A stretch of 64,000 bases of DNA from Aphanomyces cochlioides (lineage: Eukaryota; Oomycota; Saprolegniomycetes; Saprolegniales; Verrucalvaceae). Location of the stretch: contig JAHQRK010000037.1 of the NCBI GenBank assembly GCA_019828595.1, positions 371,733 to 435,732 on the forward strand, read 5' to 3'. Below are positions 55,802 to 64,000 of the stretch, piece after piece. The notes below the pieces were generated by a model. That model was not told the DNA's origin. It did no database searches and saw only the letters and a program-made list of their open reading frames with translations. Positions within the stretch are counted from its first letter, which is position 1, and the number at the start of each line of letters is the position of its first letter. The translations under genes were made by a program, and so were the position numbers.

Positions 55802-56553
55802 TGTGGCAAAGCGAGCCGCCACTCGCGAAACCAATCCAACGCGTAGGTTGACGCAAGGGGCGATGAACTATTGACTGGAAGGTCGCCAATCGCGACGGAC
55901 TACGAGTGGATTTCAGTGCCGGATTGTCCAGGAATTATGACCAAGGAGCAAGCAGTACAAGTGGAAAAGCAGAGCCCAACAAGCCAGAGCAGTGGCCACC
56001 AATGGAGGGCGACCAACCAGGCTTGCAGTCAGTGTGGTGGCCTGCTGCGAGCGTGTTGCCAAGACTTATGGCCAATTGAGTGAGTGAGTAAAGGTCAGAG
56101 ACCAATCGTGAAGCGAGACGGAGACAATTACAGAGCGTGCGTGCGAAGTTTGTAGCTTAGGAAAGAGAGGCAGTAGTTAGACAGAACTCTTTTTGGTTGG
56201 CGTTGAATGAACCTCTAAGTTTGTGGCGTCCCGTCGAGAGAGTTTAAGCGCCAAGAAGTTTGCAGGAGTTCCGTGAGTCTGTCGAAAACTCGCACCGTCA
56301 ATCGCCCTCACCAACGCCAGTCAACGCTAGGCGTAGCTCGTGGGCAACCGAGCAACCAACCCCCTTTCCAGTCCTCCCAACCGTCCTTTTCCCCGGCAGC
56401 GGTCAACTACTGCGGACTTTCAACCCACAGTCGTGCCTCTCCATTTCCTTCGATCGCGTCTGGCTCACCTAAATGCCCCAGGCGACCTCTAACCTTCCAC
56501 CCCCCTTTTCTTGCTACGAGAAGCTCGGACTTCACTGATCCGACTATCCCACA
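55802..56553 (+). repeat. 3' LTR of element 1
   Basis: 752 bp, same length and ends as the 5' LTR. A short purine-rich tract (AGGGGTGG, about 55791-55798) precedes it and may be the polypurine tract. Confidence 0.95.
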
Positions 56554-56557
56554 TTAG

Positions 56558-57235
56558 CCCCAGTTTCACATCTTGAGTAAGAAATTTGGACAGAACACAT
56601 CTAGAATAAGAAAATTGGGACCATGGGACGATTACAAACCTTGTCAAGTTTACTGGAGTTCAAACTTTGCCAGTAAGTTTTTTTGCCAAAATCTGCAAAA
56701 CGTGGATCGTATCGACAAGGGGGTCCTCTATCAGTGTATTCCAAAGAGATGTTGTAGCCTTCAACAAAAATCTCAGTCAGAACTACTGTAGTCTCCGACA
56801 AACTCGACGAGAGTTTCACTGGAGCATAACGTCACAGGCCTAGACACATGGATAGAGCAAATTCGAAGATGGGAAGAACCACTAATCATCCAGACAATGC
56901 TCATTTTTTTGAGTGAATACTATCGCTAGGAAGGCTACGCGTACTGAATACTCCTATTGATAGTAGCAAGGATAGGCGAGAGCACCTAGTAAGATGGCTG
57001 CGTCATGGTGTATATACGGTTTCCATAACGAGCTGCAGCGCAAGCTCGGATGCGTATTGTCCCCTCTCGCATCCAATTCAAGATTTCATCCACGATCATA
57101 ATACTACGTTGGAAGTGTCGTTCAATCTGTGTCAAGGGAACCTGACATTCAAACTCGTTGTGACAACCACGCACCGCTTTTCTACCGTATGTATATGAGT
57201 GGCCCATTGGGTAGCCCGGGTAGCTCTGGTCGGTA
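56558..57235. other. Spacer between the two LTR elements
   Basis: ORFs at 56573-56791 (+) and 56601-56819 (-) have no recognised family. From about 57182 the sequence matches the 3' coding part of the repeat protein (MSGPLGSPGSSGRYS on plus), the host site of element 2. Confidence 0.5.
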
Positions 57236-57240
57236 CAGTC
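57188..57240 (+). pseudogene. Repeat-protein gene fragment, left of the insertion
   Basis: Reads M-S-G-P-L-G-S-P-G-S-S-G-R-Y-S in the plus direction, as in the 42-kb gene, then is cut by the LTR at 57241. The coding continuation (RQSSSGRRSI, stop) resumes at 62865 after the element. The upstream bases do not match the 42-kb gene well. Confidence 0.75.
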
Positions 57241-57539
57241 TGATCCGTGCCCAGGTCTTCGCGTGGGAAGGGCTGGGTTGCGCACACGATGGTGAATAAG
57301 GAACTGAATTACGCTTAACGAAACTTTCAGACTACAACTAGCATACGCGTGCTCGGACACACAATCAGCACGCGTACAGCTACAGATCGTGACGTTGAGA
57401 AAGCATTCAGGAACATTCAGACGTGCAATCGACAGGACATGTATGTTATCCGGAGAGCCGGATAACAAGTCTTCTAGACTTTGGATGCTGCTGATTCATC
57501 CAAAGTCTCTTGTTGGTGGACGACCAAGCTACCAGAACA
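57241..57539 (-). repeat. Left LTR of element 2 (3' LTR in coding sense)
   Basis: 299 bp with TG...CA ends; includes AAGTCTCTTG absent from the other LTR. Confidence 0.95.
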
Positions 57540-57548
57540 CGGCCCCTC

Positions 57549-58190
57549 CTACAGAAGGCGGCGCACACGGGTCCTGCGGCGAAGACGAGGTGGGGCAGAA
57601 GATTCTCTGTCCCTGTCAATGGGCTGAAAGCCGTTGTCCACCCAACCATGCGTACGATGGGCTTGTGAGCGGTGAGGTGTGTTCAGATGGGCACCACTTG
57701 GTTTGCTGGCACGACGACTTGTAGACGAGACCCCTGGCTTCGGAAAGTTGGTGCGTCGAGGCATGTTGGTTTGTTGCTCTTCAAGTCCATCAATTTGCAA
57801 TTGCATCTGAATGCTGGCACGTTTCATTGCCTCGTGGACGTTGGAAAGGTGCATATTTTGGCGGAAAAACGCCTTAACCAAAGTAGGCACGTCTTCTATG
57901 AGGTTTTCAATCGGTTCCCACGTAGACTCGGCGTCTTCCAATCCCATCCAATGCACAAGCAGAGCAAACGATTCGCCTTGGGGCTTCAGAGCAGAAATCG
58001 ATCGTACGCAGTGTCCACCTTCGGTAAATCGTGCATAATTCATGATATCTTCTGTGACATTGTATTTTGCTTCAGCATAAAAGCATAGCCGACTTGCATG
58101 GTGTGTCGACTGAATTTTCGGAGGCGTGATATCTTCTACCACAAAAATCCAATCGGAAAGGGCTTGAACAATTACTTTTGGACCACGGCG
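57549..58190 (-). CDS. Integrase tail with chromodomain (element 2)
   Basis: Continues from the broken integrase: VIVQALSDWIFVVEDITPPK, then a chromodomain (FALLVHWMGLEDAESTWEPI, DVPTLVKAFF), followed by a basic Arg/Pro-rich tail ending RRRTRVRRLL. Chromodomains on Ty3/gypsy integrases bind methylated histone tails and direct insertion (chromoviruses). The frame is intact here. Confidence 0.8.
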   Translation of the reverse strand, partial: RRGPKVIVQALSDWIFVVEDITPPKIQSTHHASRLCFYAEAKYNVTEDIMNYARFTEGGHCVRSISALKPQGESFALLVHWMGLEDAESTWEPIENLIEDVPTLVKAFFRQNMHLSNVHEAMKRASIQMQLQIDGLEEQQTNMPRRTNFPKPGVSSTSRRASKPSGAHLNTPHRSQAHRTHGWVDNGFQPIDRDRESSAPPRLRRRTRVRRLL

Positions 58191-59368
58191 TTGTCATTTC
58201 TGAAGTGAGCCCCTCGGTCAGTAACCCAAGTAGTGACAGTGCCAAACATACTGAACCAGTGACAGAGACTGGACGCGCAGTTGGCAGCTGTGGCGGCGTC
58301 AAACGGTTGCAACATACGATATCCAGAGGCGTCGTCTTTGAGAACAAGGACGTACTTGTGACCTGTTGTTCGGTCTACCGGCAATGAGAGATAGTCGAAA
58401 TGGAGTAATTCATTTGGACGGGTGGCATGGAGCTGAGTTCCCAGTGGGCGAGGCATCATTCGTCCCCGGACCGATAGGCATTGCAAACAGCGGCCCACAA
58501 ATTCCGTGACTTCATTGTCCATGCCGTCCCAGACATATAATTCCTTGAGTGGGGCAAGGGTTGCTTGGACGCCACGATGACCTGACAATCCAGCATGCGC
58601 GACAATACGCAGACGATGTTTGAGGTCCAGCGCAGTAGGTGGAATCCAGATACGACCGACACCGTTGCAGAAGCAACCTTTTGATGGGAACCATGCGACA
58701 TCTGAAGGGAGTTGCGAAGTGGCTTCGTTGCTCGCAGTAAACACCTCTTGGGCCTGTGCGATATCTTCCCATGATGGCCATTCAAAATCGGCAGCTTGGA
58801 GGGGCGCAGCCGGAGGTAGAGATAGCACGTTGATGGGAACGTTGGGCCTGCAATTTTCTGGTGCACCAGTTGATATGCCGCGTCGGTTTTGATGCGACAT
58901 TGGTGAGGGGGCAAGATCATGTTGACTTTTGGCTTGTGCAGCATCTTCTGAGCACCCAATCATCTTGTCCGCGACGTTCACTGTGTGCCACCGGGACAAC
59001 ATGTCCGCCCATACATTGTTCTCACCAGGGATGTGGATAATGGCGTACTTATAGCCGGACAAAGTCATCGCCCATCGTTGGAGGCGATCAGCTTGGTGCC
59101 GTTGCATGCCAGAATCGGTGGCCAAGAATTGAATAGATACGCCAAGTTGCGATGGTCCGTGTAGATTGTAAATCCAGTTGGTCGAAGGAGGATATATTCG
59201 AGTCGTTTGCACGACTCGACGATGGCAAATGCTTCTTTGTCGGGTATGGGCCATCGACTGCTTGCCCCAGCAAAGCGCCCACTGAGGAAGGCAAGCGGTT
59301 TGTGTCGTTGTTGATGCAGTGGCAGGGCTGCGTCCTCGGGTGGGATTTGAGTAACGACAGATCCCCAA
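58172..59368 (-). pseudogene. RNase H end and integrase of element 2, internally deleted
   Basis: The RNase H end carries GYKYAIIHIPGENNVWADML. The integrase zinc part is HAGLSGHRGVQ and CLQCLSVRG. Catalytic Asp residues are in LLHFDYLSLPVDR and WVTDRGAHFRND. The core then stops at NDNAVVQ: the catalytic Glu and some 100-200 residues that normally follow are missing, and the sequence jumps to the chromodomain part. A frame change near 59130 separates this from the upstream RNase H. The integrase cannot work. Confidence 0.85.
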
Positions 59369-60701
59369 AAGTCTTGCGAGGCGTCGGCAAACAAGCTGAC
59401 GATGGCGTCGTCACTAGGGTGTGCCAGTGGAACCATGTCGAGCAGTGCTTGTTTCACAGCCGCGAAACACGCGTCATGAGCAGAAGACCAACCAAACTGA
59501 GATAATGACACTTTGTCCAACTTCTTTTGCTTCCGCGAGCCAACAGAACGTGCGACTGCCTCAAGTAGAGCCATGAGGGGAGCCACGAGCTCGGAGAACG
59601 AGGGCACATGCGAGCACATCCAGTTAGCGCAACATAAGAATGTTTGGAGTTGCCCGGCTGTAATCGGTGATGGCATCTCGACGAGACCGGCAATTCTTTC
59701 GGGGCAGTGTGCAATGCCTTCACCCGACACAATCTTCCCGCACCATTTGGCTGATGTGAGAAAGAATGAACACTTCTTGGGATGCAACTTGAGCCCAGTT
59801 TTCGCACAAGCGCGTAGCACGGCCTCGAGCACGTCGAATAGTGCATCAACAGTTGGAGCGTAACCCAAGATATCGTCGAGCCAGGCAAGGATTCCTCTGT
59901 ACATGATATCCTTGAAAATCAATTCGACCGTAGCTTGGCAATAGCCCACGCTATCATAACCGCCCATCGACACCCGAGTTGGGTATACATGCCGCGGTGA
60001 GTCATGATGGTGAAGAGCTCTTGGCTAAGCGTACCAAGAGGCAACTGCCAATATCCGCGGAACCAATCGAGGGTAAAAAAGTATTGGCTGCCAACAACCA
60101 AACCCATGGCAACCTCAAGTTGTGGCATGGGCCACTGGATTGGCTGCGTTCTGGCGTTGACAGCTCGGGTGTCCACCGTCATACGATATGACCCGTCTTG
60201 CTTGGGCACAATGCGAGGTGGACTCGCCCATCGACTGCTGGTGTTGATGTATACCAGGCCAGCCGATTCTAATTCGCTCAAATGCTGGTCCAGGTAAGCT
60301 TGATGGGCTGGAGGATAACGGCGAGCCGAGCAATGCACTGGCGTGGCGCCTTGTCGGAGACGCACTTCGAGTGGTGGAACTTTGACAGGCGGGTCAATAC
60401 CAAATCCAAGACGAAACACGTCCTTGTATTGCTGAAGCAATGCTCGGAGACGCTGCAAAGGCACGCTTGGGAGGCCATTCGCTGTTGCATCGTTAAGTCG
60501 TTCTTCGAGGAGCTCGGCAACCTGAACTTCGTCGTGGGCGACCAAATTAGGTAGTTCGACGTGGCTCTGATCTCCGAGGTGTGGGGTCATTTCCAGCGCT
60601 AAATTGGGCGCCAATGCGGGAGGCACAGGCGAGACGTCATCGAATGGGCATTCGTGGGAAATGGAATGCGCTCCAGTCACTGCGACCCCTTGTGAAAGCA
60701 C
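59065..60701 (-). pseudogene. Reverse transcriptase/RNase H of element 2
   Basis: RT: VPPLEVRLRQGATPVHCSAR, ASPPRIVPKQDGSYRMTVDT, FFTLDWFRGYWQLPL (first Asp) and AWLDDILGYAPTV (LDD catalytic pair present). A one-base loss near 59975 (in the GMYTPTRVSMGG stretch) splits the frame. RNase H: VSLFADASQDFWGSVV (Asp), PIPDKEAFAIVESCK (Glu) and IYTDHRNLAYLF (Asp). All catalytic residues are kept; only frameshifts break it. Confidence 0.88.
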
Positions 60702-60820
60702 CTGCTAATTCGGAAGTGGACAGATCCCACTCCGATGTAATTGCGCGAGCCGTTTGAAGAAGTGCAGGGAGCGAATACCCCAACCGTTCTATAACTGGTC
60801 GAGAGATGATAAGCCTTGGG

Positions 60821-61204
60821 TCAGGGGAATTGTCTTTGACCACCCACGCAGATAGATATCGCAAGATCAATGGACCAGCTGAGGTCACCAGCTCGACGCG
60901 ATCCAGTGTGACTTGCTCTGACACTTCGATCGAGGTCCCGGCAAATGGTGCCAAATGTTGTGGAGTAAGATGTCGAGAGGCATGGGGTGTCAGATGATTG
61001 AATAGCTGTCAGCAAAGCCCGATTGATGATTGTTGCATCGGCTCCGCTATCCAGCAATACACTTTCCAGAGAGATCGACGAGCCCACGACGGCAGGAACG
61101 CTGCTGCCGACGGAATTGGGAGTGGTAGCTCGGGCCATAATAGCGTCGATGCGAGGGCGCTTATTGCACGAACCGGAATGATGGCTCCACCGCAATGATC
61201 GCAC
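60821..61204 (-). pseudogene. Retropepsin region of element 2
   Basis: SISLESVLLDSGADATIINR has the intact D-S-G-A active site. It lies after a zinc-finger-like CDHCGG segment and a Gly/Arg repeat (RGG) tract. The frame changes on either side relative to gag and RT. Confidence 0.8.
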
Positions 61205-62551
61205 ACGCTTTGGAAACGCACAGTTGGGCCGTCATTTCGCCTTACTGGTAGCATAGATGTCGACGCCTTGGGCTGAACGACCTTGTCATCTCGTACGCCG
61301 TCTCCACGGCCTCCACGTCCACCTCGTCCACCGCGTCCTCCCTGGGGACCACGGCCACCACGAGACGGGGTTGTTTCGCTGCTTCGCGCCGAGGATGTCA
61401 TTAAATGAGCGGGTCGGGCAGGCGGGGGTGGGCTATTCGCTCGTATCGAAGTGTCACGCGTTGGTTGGGCAGTTGGAAAGTTTACCCGCTGAATTGTTTG
61501 GACTCGCTGAGTAGGATCGGGTCTTTCCCAGCGCATAAAGGACGTCAATGCATCTTCTAACCATTCGACGAACTTCATCAAGTCGGACTTCAAGGATTTG
61601 TTTTGTTGGCGCCCAATTCATCGCACACTGTAGCTTTGAACGTGGGCGGTGCAAGAGCTGCCACCAAGTAGCCGACAACGCGTTTCTGCTCCGTTTCGAG
61701 GAACGATTCCATGGACAGTTGCTCCAACTGGATTGTCAATTGGTGTAACAGCTTTGCTACTCGACTGGGAGCGTTCGTCAACGATGTATTGAGGCGAAGG
61801 TTTTTCATCGCCCTGTCCACACGGGCGTAATCAATGATACCAACTTCATTAGCCTTGTGGAAATATTCTCGCCATTCCTGCTCCGATATTTGATCGGCAG
61901 GCTTCCGTAGTTCAAATTTAGCAATTGTTCGACGGCGAACATCAGATACACAAGCGCCCACCGGCATGACGACGGGATAATAACCAAGTTGATGCAATGA
62001 GGCGCATTGAAACCAGTATTGATGGTACGCTCGCATAAATGCTTTCTTCTCCTGAGACATTGTGCCATTGTAAGTCGGGGGTGTAGGAGCAGTTGAAACA
62101 GCTTGCAGGCGTTACGATGCAGACGCCGCTGACGGAACGTCACCGCGAGGCTGGGGTCCATTGACATCGTCGCTCTGATCGACTTGAGGGGGAATTTCAG
62201 GAGGGTTGACATGGTCGTGCTCTCGAATCGGAGAAGGCACGCCCATTGATGCCACAGCAATCGAAGGACGTTGCTGGGTGTCTGCAAAGGGTCCATGCTG
62301 GTACACTTCCGGCGTGAAGGGCACTGCAAAAGTTCGGTTATCCAGTGATAACCCCCAAAAGCATATGACAGTGCAATGTCGGACGGACGGGGTGTAGCAG
62401 CGACCGGGCCTTGGGTAGCAGCTACTTCATCGTCCACATCGCTGGCGTCGCCATCACTGGAGGCCAAGCCAGGAGCGGGAGAGGCCATTGCACCGAACAA
62501 TCGACTGACTATCGATTGGCGGTGTTCTTGAGATTGCTGAGATCCTTCCAT
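61009..62551 (-). pseudogene. gag of element 2, frameshifted
   Basis: Starts MEGSQQSQEHRQSIVSRLFG at 62551. Frame moves near 62320 and 62105 lead to the capsid-like part MSQEKKAFMRAYHQYWF, CVSDVRRRTIAKFELRK and KRVVGYLVAALAPPTFK, and, after another shift near 61590, to a Pro/Ser-rich part with an RGG-type Gly/Arg tract (GGRGPQGGRGGRGGRGGRGD) and a CDHCGG motif. RGG tracts bind RNA and may replace the usual zinc knuckle. Confidence 0.8.
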
Positions 62552-62568
62552 TTTGAGAAAACTAGTTT

Positions 62569-62859
62569 TGATCCGTGCCCAGGTCTTCGCGTGGGAAGGG
62601 CTGGGTTGCGCACACGATGGTGAATAAGGAACTGAATTACGCTTAACGAAACTTTCAGACTACAACTAGCATACGCGTGCTCGGACACACAATCAGCACG
62701 CGTACAGCTACAGATCGTGACGTTGAGAAAGCATTCAGGAACATTCAGACGTGCAATCGGTAGGACATGTATGTTATCCGGAGAGCCGGATAACAAGTCT
62801 TCAAGACTTTGGATGCTGCTGATTCATCCAAGCTGGTGGACGACCAAGCCACCAGAACA
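62569..62859 (-). repeat. Right LTR of element 2 (5' LTR in coding sense)
   Basis: 291 bp; coding starts 17 nt beyond its inner edge. Confidence 0.95.
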
Positions 62860-63000
62860 CAGTCGTCAAAGCTCGAGTGGCCGTCGGTCAATTTAGGCGT
62901 ACATGAGAGTCGCAAGCGTTGGAGTACATTGAACACATCAGCTGCACACGTTTTTCATAAGACTCAATGTATTTTCCTTCTTTTTATCCTTCCGAGATCT
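62860..63000 (+). pseudogene. Repeat-protein gene 3' end, right of the insertion
   Basis: CAGTCGTCAAAGCTCGAGTG continues the coding of the fragment left of the element (S-R-Q-S-S-S-G-R-R-S-I, stop near 62897), and the 3' UTR to about 63000 matches, in inverse, 41570-41690 downstream of the intact gene. Confidence 0.8.
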
Positions 63001-63393
63001 AGACAGGGCCTCAAAGAGCATGCGTCGTGTAGCAAAGACATCTATCCTTATCTTTCTTGTCGCCTTTTGCGAAGTGGAGGCGAAATGAATTACTAGGTCT
63101 ACTTTGCGCTAACCCCATCGTGACGAAGACCAAGTGTCTGCTCCTCTCTGGGGCCGATCGCATATTCTGCAACGCTTCAAGGGGGGAATTGCTTTCGTCA
63201 TTGTTCATATCGACTCGACCAAGAGTTGAGTAGATTGTCTGTGTGAAACGCATCCAACCAGCCCTTGCTACCTCAATATGCATCGATTGGCGTCATCGCG
63301 CTATGCACTGTTTTCTGGGATGCAATGTCTTGTATTGAAAGGATCGACGTGCAAGTACCCCAGACGCGCATTCGCGGAAGAGGAAGGTTGGGC

Positions 63394-63640
63394 CTACTGA
63401 CGTTGTTGACCTTGATGGCTACTGCTGCCACCACGGCTTAGATACGAAGATTGTCGACTCCAGAGGTCATGCGGACTTTTTTGTTCACCCGCATGAAGGG
63501 CGAGTCTTGGTGAGGTTGGTTCAAAGCCACGGTGGCAGATACAGCAGCGCAAGGAAAGCGAAAAGACGCATGGGACTGATTCTTGAGGGCAATTTGTCAA
63601 TGCCACGGTTGTGTATCGTGAATCCAAATACAACAAGCAA
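63394..63640 (-). pseudogene. Broken copy of the MRLF repeat-protein family (63 kb)
   Basis: From ATGCGTCTT (near 63572) the minus strand reads MRLFAF-L-A then, one base off, AVSATVALNQPHQDSP, then KKVRMTSGVDNLRI and a stop. The order matches the intact gene (MRLF, AVVAFNQPRQDSP, VRMDAAVNDLRV). A one-base loss and an early stop make it a pseudogene; the repeat part is absent. Confidence 0.6.
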
Positions 63641-63736
63641 GCGCCACAGCCTCTCAAAGCATTCCGAGAAGGATGAAGTTGGGACAAATCAGAATGCTTT
63701 GATAACGCAATGGAGTTGACGTGTTCCAGTTGTTTC

Positions 63737-63943
63737 TTACCCTGACAACAATACGATTTTGAACAGGAACACTTCGTTGCGAATCCTTGAAAGTGGATGC
63801 GAGGGAGATAGGTCGCTTTTGACACCGATTGACCAAAACAATCTATCGAGTCCATGAAGATCAAGGATAAAGAATCCGACTGCATCCTCGTCGTTGAGCA
63901 GAGCAATCGAGAAACTCGTTTGGGGATATGATGCGTTGTGCAC
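63737..63943 (-). CDS. Possible exon of an unrecognised gene at the right edge
   Basis: Minus-strand open segment from MHNASYPQTSFSIALLNDED with a plausible GTAAGA donor at its end near 63742. No family recognised. Confidence 0.35.
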   Translation of the reverse strand: MHNASYPQTSFSIALLNDEDAVGFFILDLHGLDRLFWSIGVKSDLSPSHPLSRIRNEVFLFKIVLLSG

Positions 63944-64000
63944 CCATCTCAGTGCGACCGATTGTGCTGCTACTCACTCAACTCACGCAGCCATGCGGAC

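Larger units (their letters stand above)
44983..56553 (+). mobile_element. LTR retrotransposon 1 (Ty3/gypsy, dual RNase H)
   Basis: 11,571 bp. The two LTRs are both 752 bp (44983-45734, 55802-56553), starting TGTGGCAAAG and ending ATCCCACA, with about fifteen differences seen by eye. The 4-bp duplication TTAG flanks the element (44979-44982, 56554-56557). A primer-binding site TGGTGCCACGAACCGGGAG begins at 45737. Gag and pol read on plus; a 2.6-kb block between pol and the 3' LTR holds genes on the opposite strand. Pol order PR-RT-RNH-second RNH-INT marks Ty3/gypsy. Many stops and frameshifts make gag-pol inactive. Confidence 0.95.
57241..62859 (-). mobile_element. LTR retrotransposon 2 (Ty3/gypsy with chromodomain)
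   Basis: 5,619 bp. LTRs 57241-57539 (299 bp) and 62569-62859 (291 bp) begin TGATCCGTGCCCAGG and end ACCAGAACA; they differ by one 8-bp indel and about five bases seen by eye. A 5-bp target duplication CAGTC flanks it (57236-57240, 62860-62864). Genes read on minus: gag, PR, RT, RNase H, INT, chromodomain. The first Met of gag (62551) is only 17 nt from the LTR, and no TGG-type primer site follows it. Frameshifts and an integrase deletion make it non-autonomous. Confidence 0.95.

Overview
The window looks like nuclear DNA of an oomycete, probably a saprolegnialean such as Aphanomyces or Saprolegnia; the species cannot be fixed from sequence alone. The reasons are very short GT-AG introns (about 40-60 nt) in dense genes, START-like/FYVE-type zinc-finger paralogues, an HSF-type DNA-binding protein and a small SWEET-type gene, next to Ty3/gypsy elements with oomycete-style gag and pol. 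Genes sit on both strands, and several start codons have ATTGG/CCAAT motifs close upstream.

Left part (about 1.3-31 kb): mostly host genes. In order: a remnant gag at the left edge; a seven-exon helical-repeat protein (+); a long multi-exon LRR/EF-hand gene (-); NDUFS6 of complex I (+) tail to tail with a phytanoyl-CoA dioxygenase-like gene (-); two tandem START/FYVE-like genes, the second with two frameshifts; a ZIP metal transporter (+); a three-RRM CELF-like RNA-binding protein (-); a decayed coiled-coil gene (+); a BAG6-like ubiquitin-domain/Tudor-knot protein (-); a class-IV aminotransferase-fold protein (+); a KIX-like plus LRR protein (-); an HSF-type protein (-); an ankyrin protein (-); and a half-length SWEET gene (+). 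Foldback and MITE-type elements fill several of the gaps.

Middle part (about 31-45 kb): gene-poor and transposon-rich. It holds a Tc1/mariner element with TA target duplication and a broken transposase, a PIF/Harbinger element carrying both a DDE transposase (two frameshifts) and a convergent Myb/SANT-like gene, a repeat-containing possibly secreted protein with related broken copies elsewhere in the window, two MITE-like elements, and three near-perfect palindromes with one-base spacers.

Right part (about 45-64 kb): two LTR retrotransposons. Element 1 (44983-56553, 752-bp LTRs, TTAG target duplication) has a decayed gag-pol with a second RNase H domain on the plus strand. Between pol and the 3' LTR it has three genes on the opposite strand, each with a coiled coil and a C-terminal Cys motif; one has a spliceosomal intron that only makes sense on the antisense strand. 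Element 2 (57241-62859, about 295-bp LTRs, CAGTC target duplication) reads on the minus strand, has a shortened integrase next to a chromodomain, and sits inside the 3' end of a copy of the repeat-protein gene. The antisense gene set in element 1 is the most unusual feature of the window.
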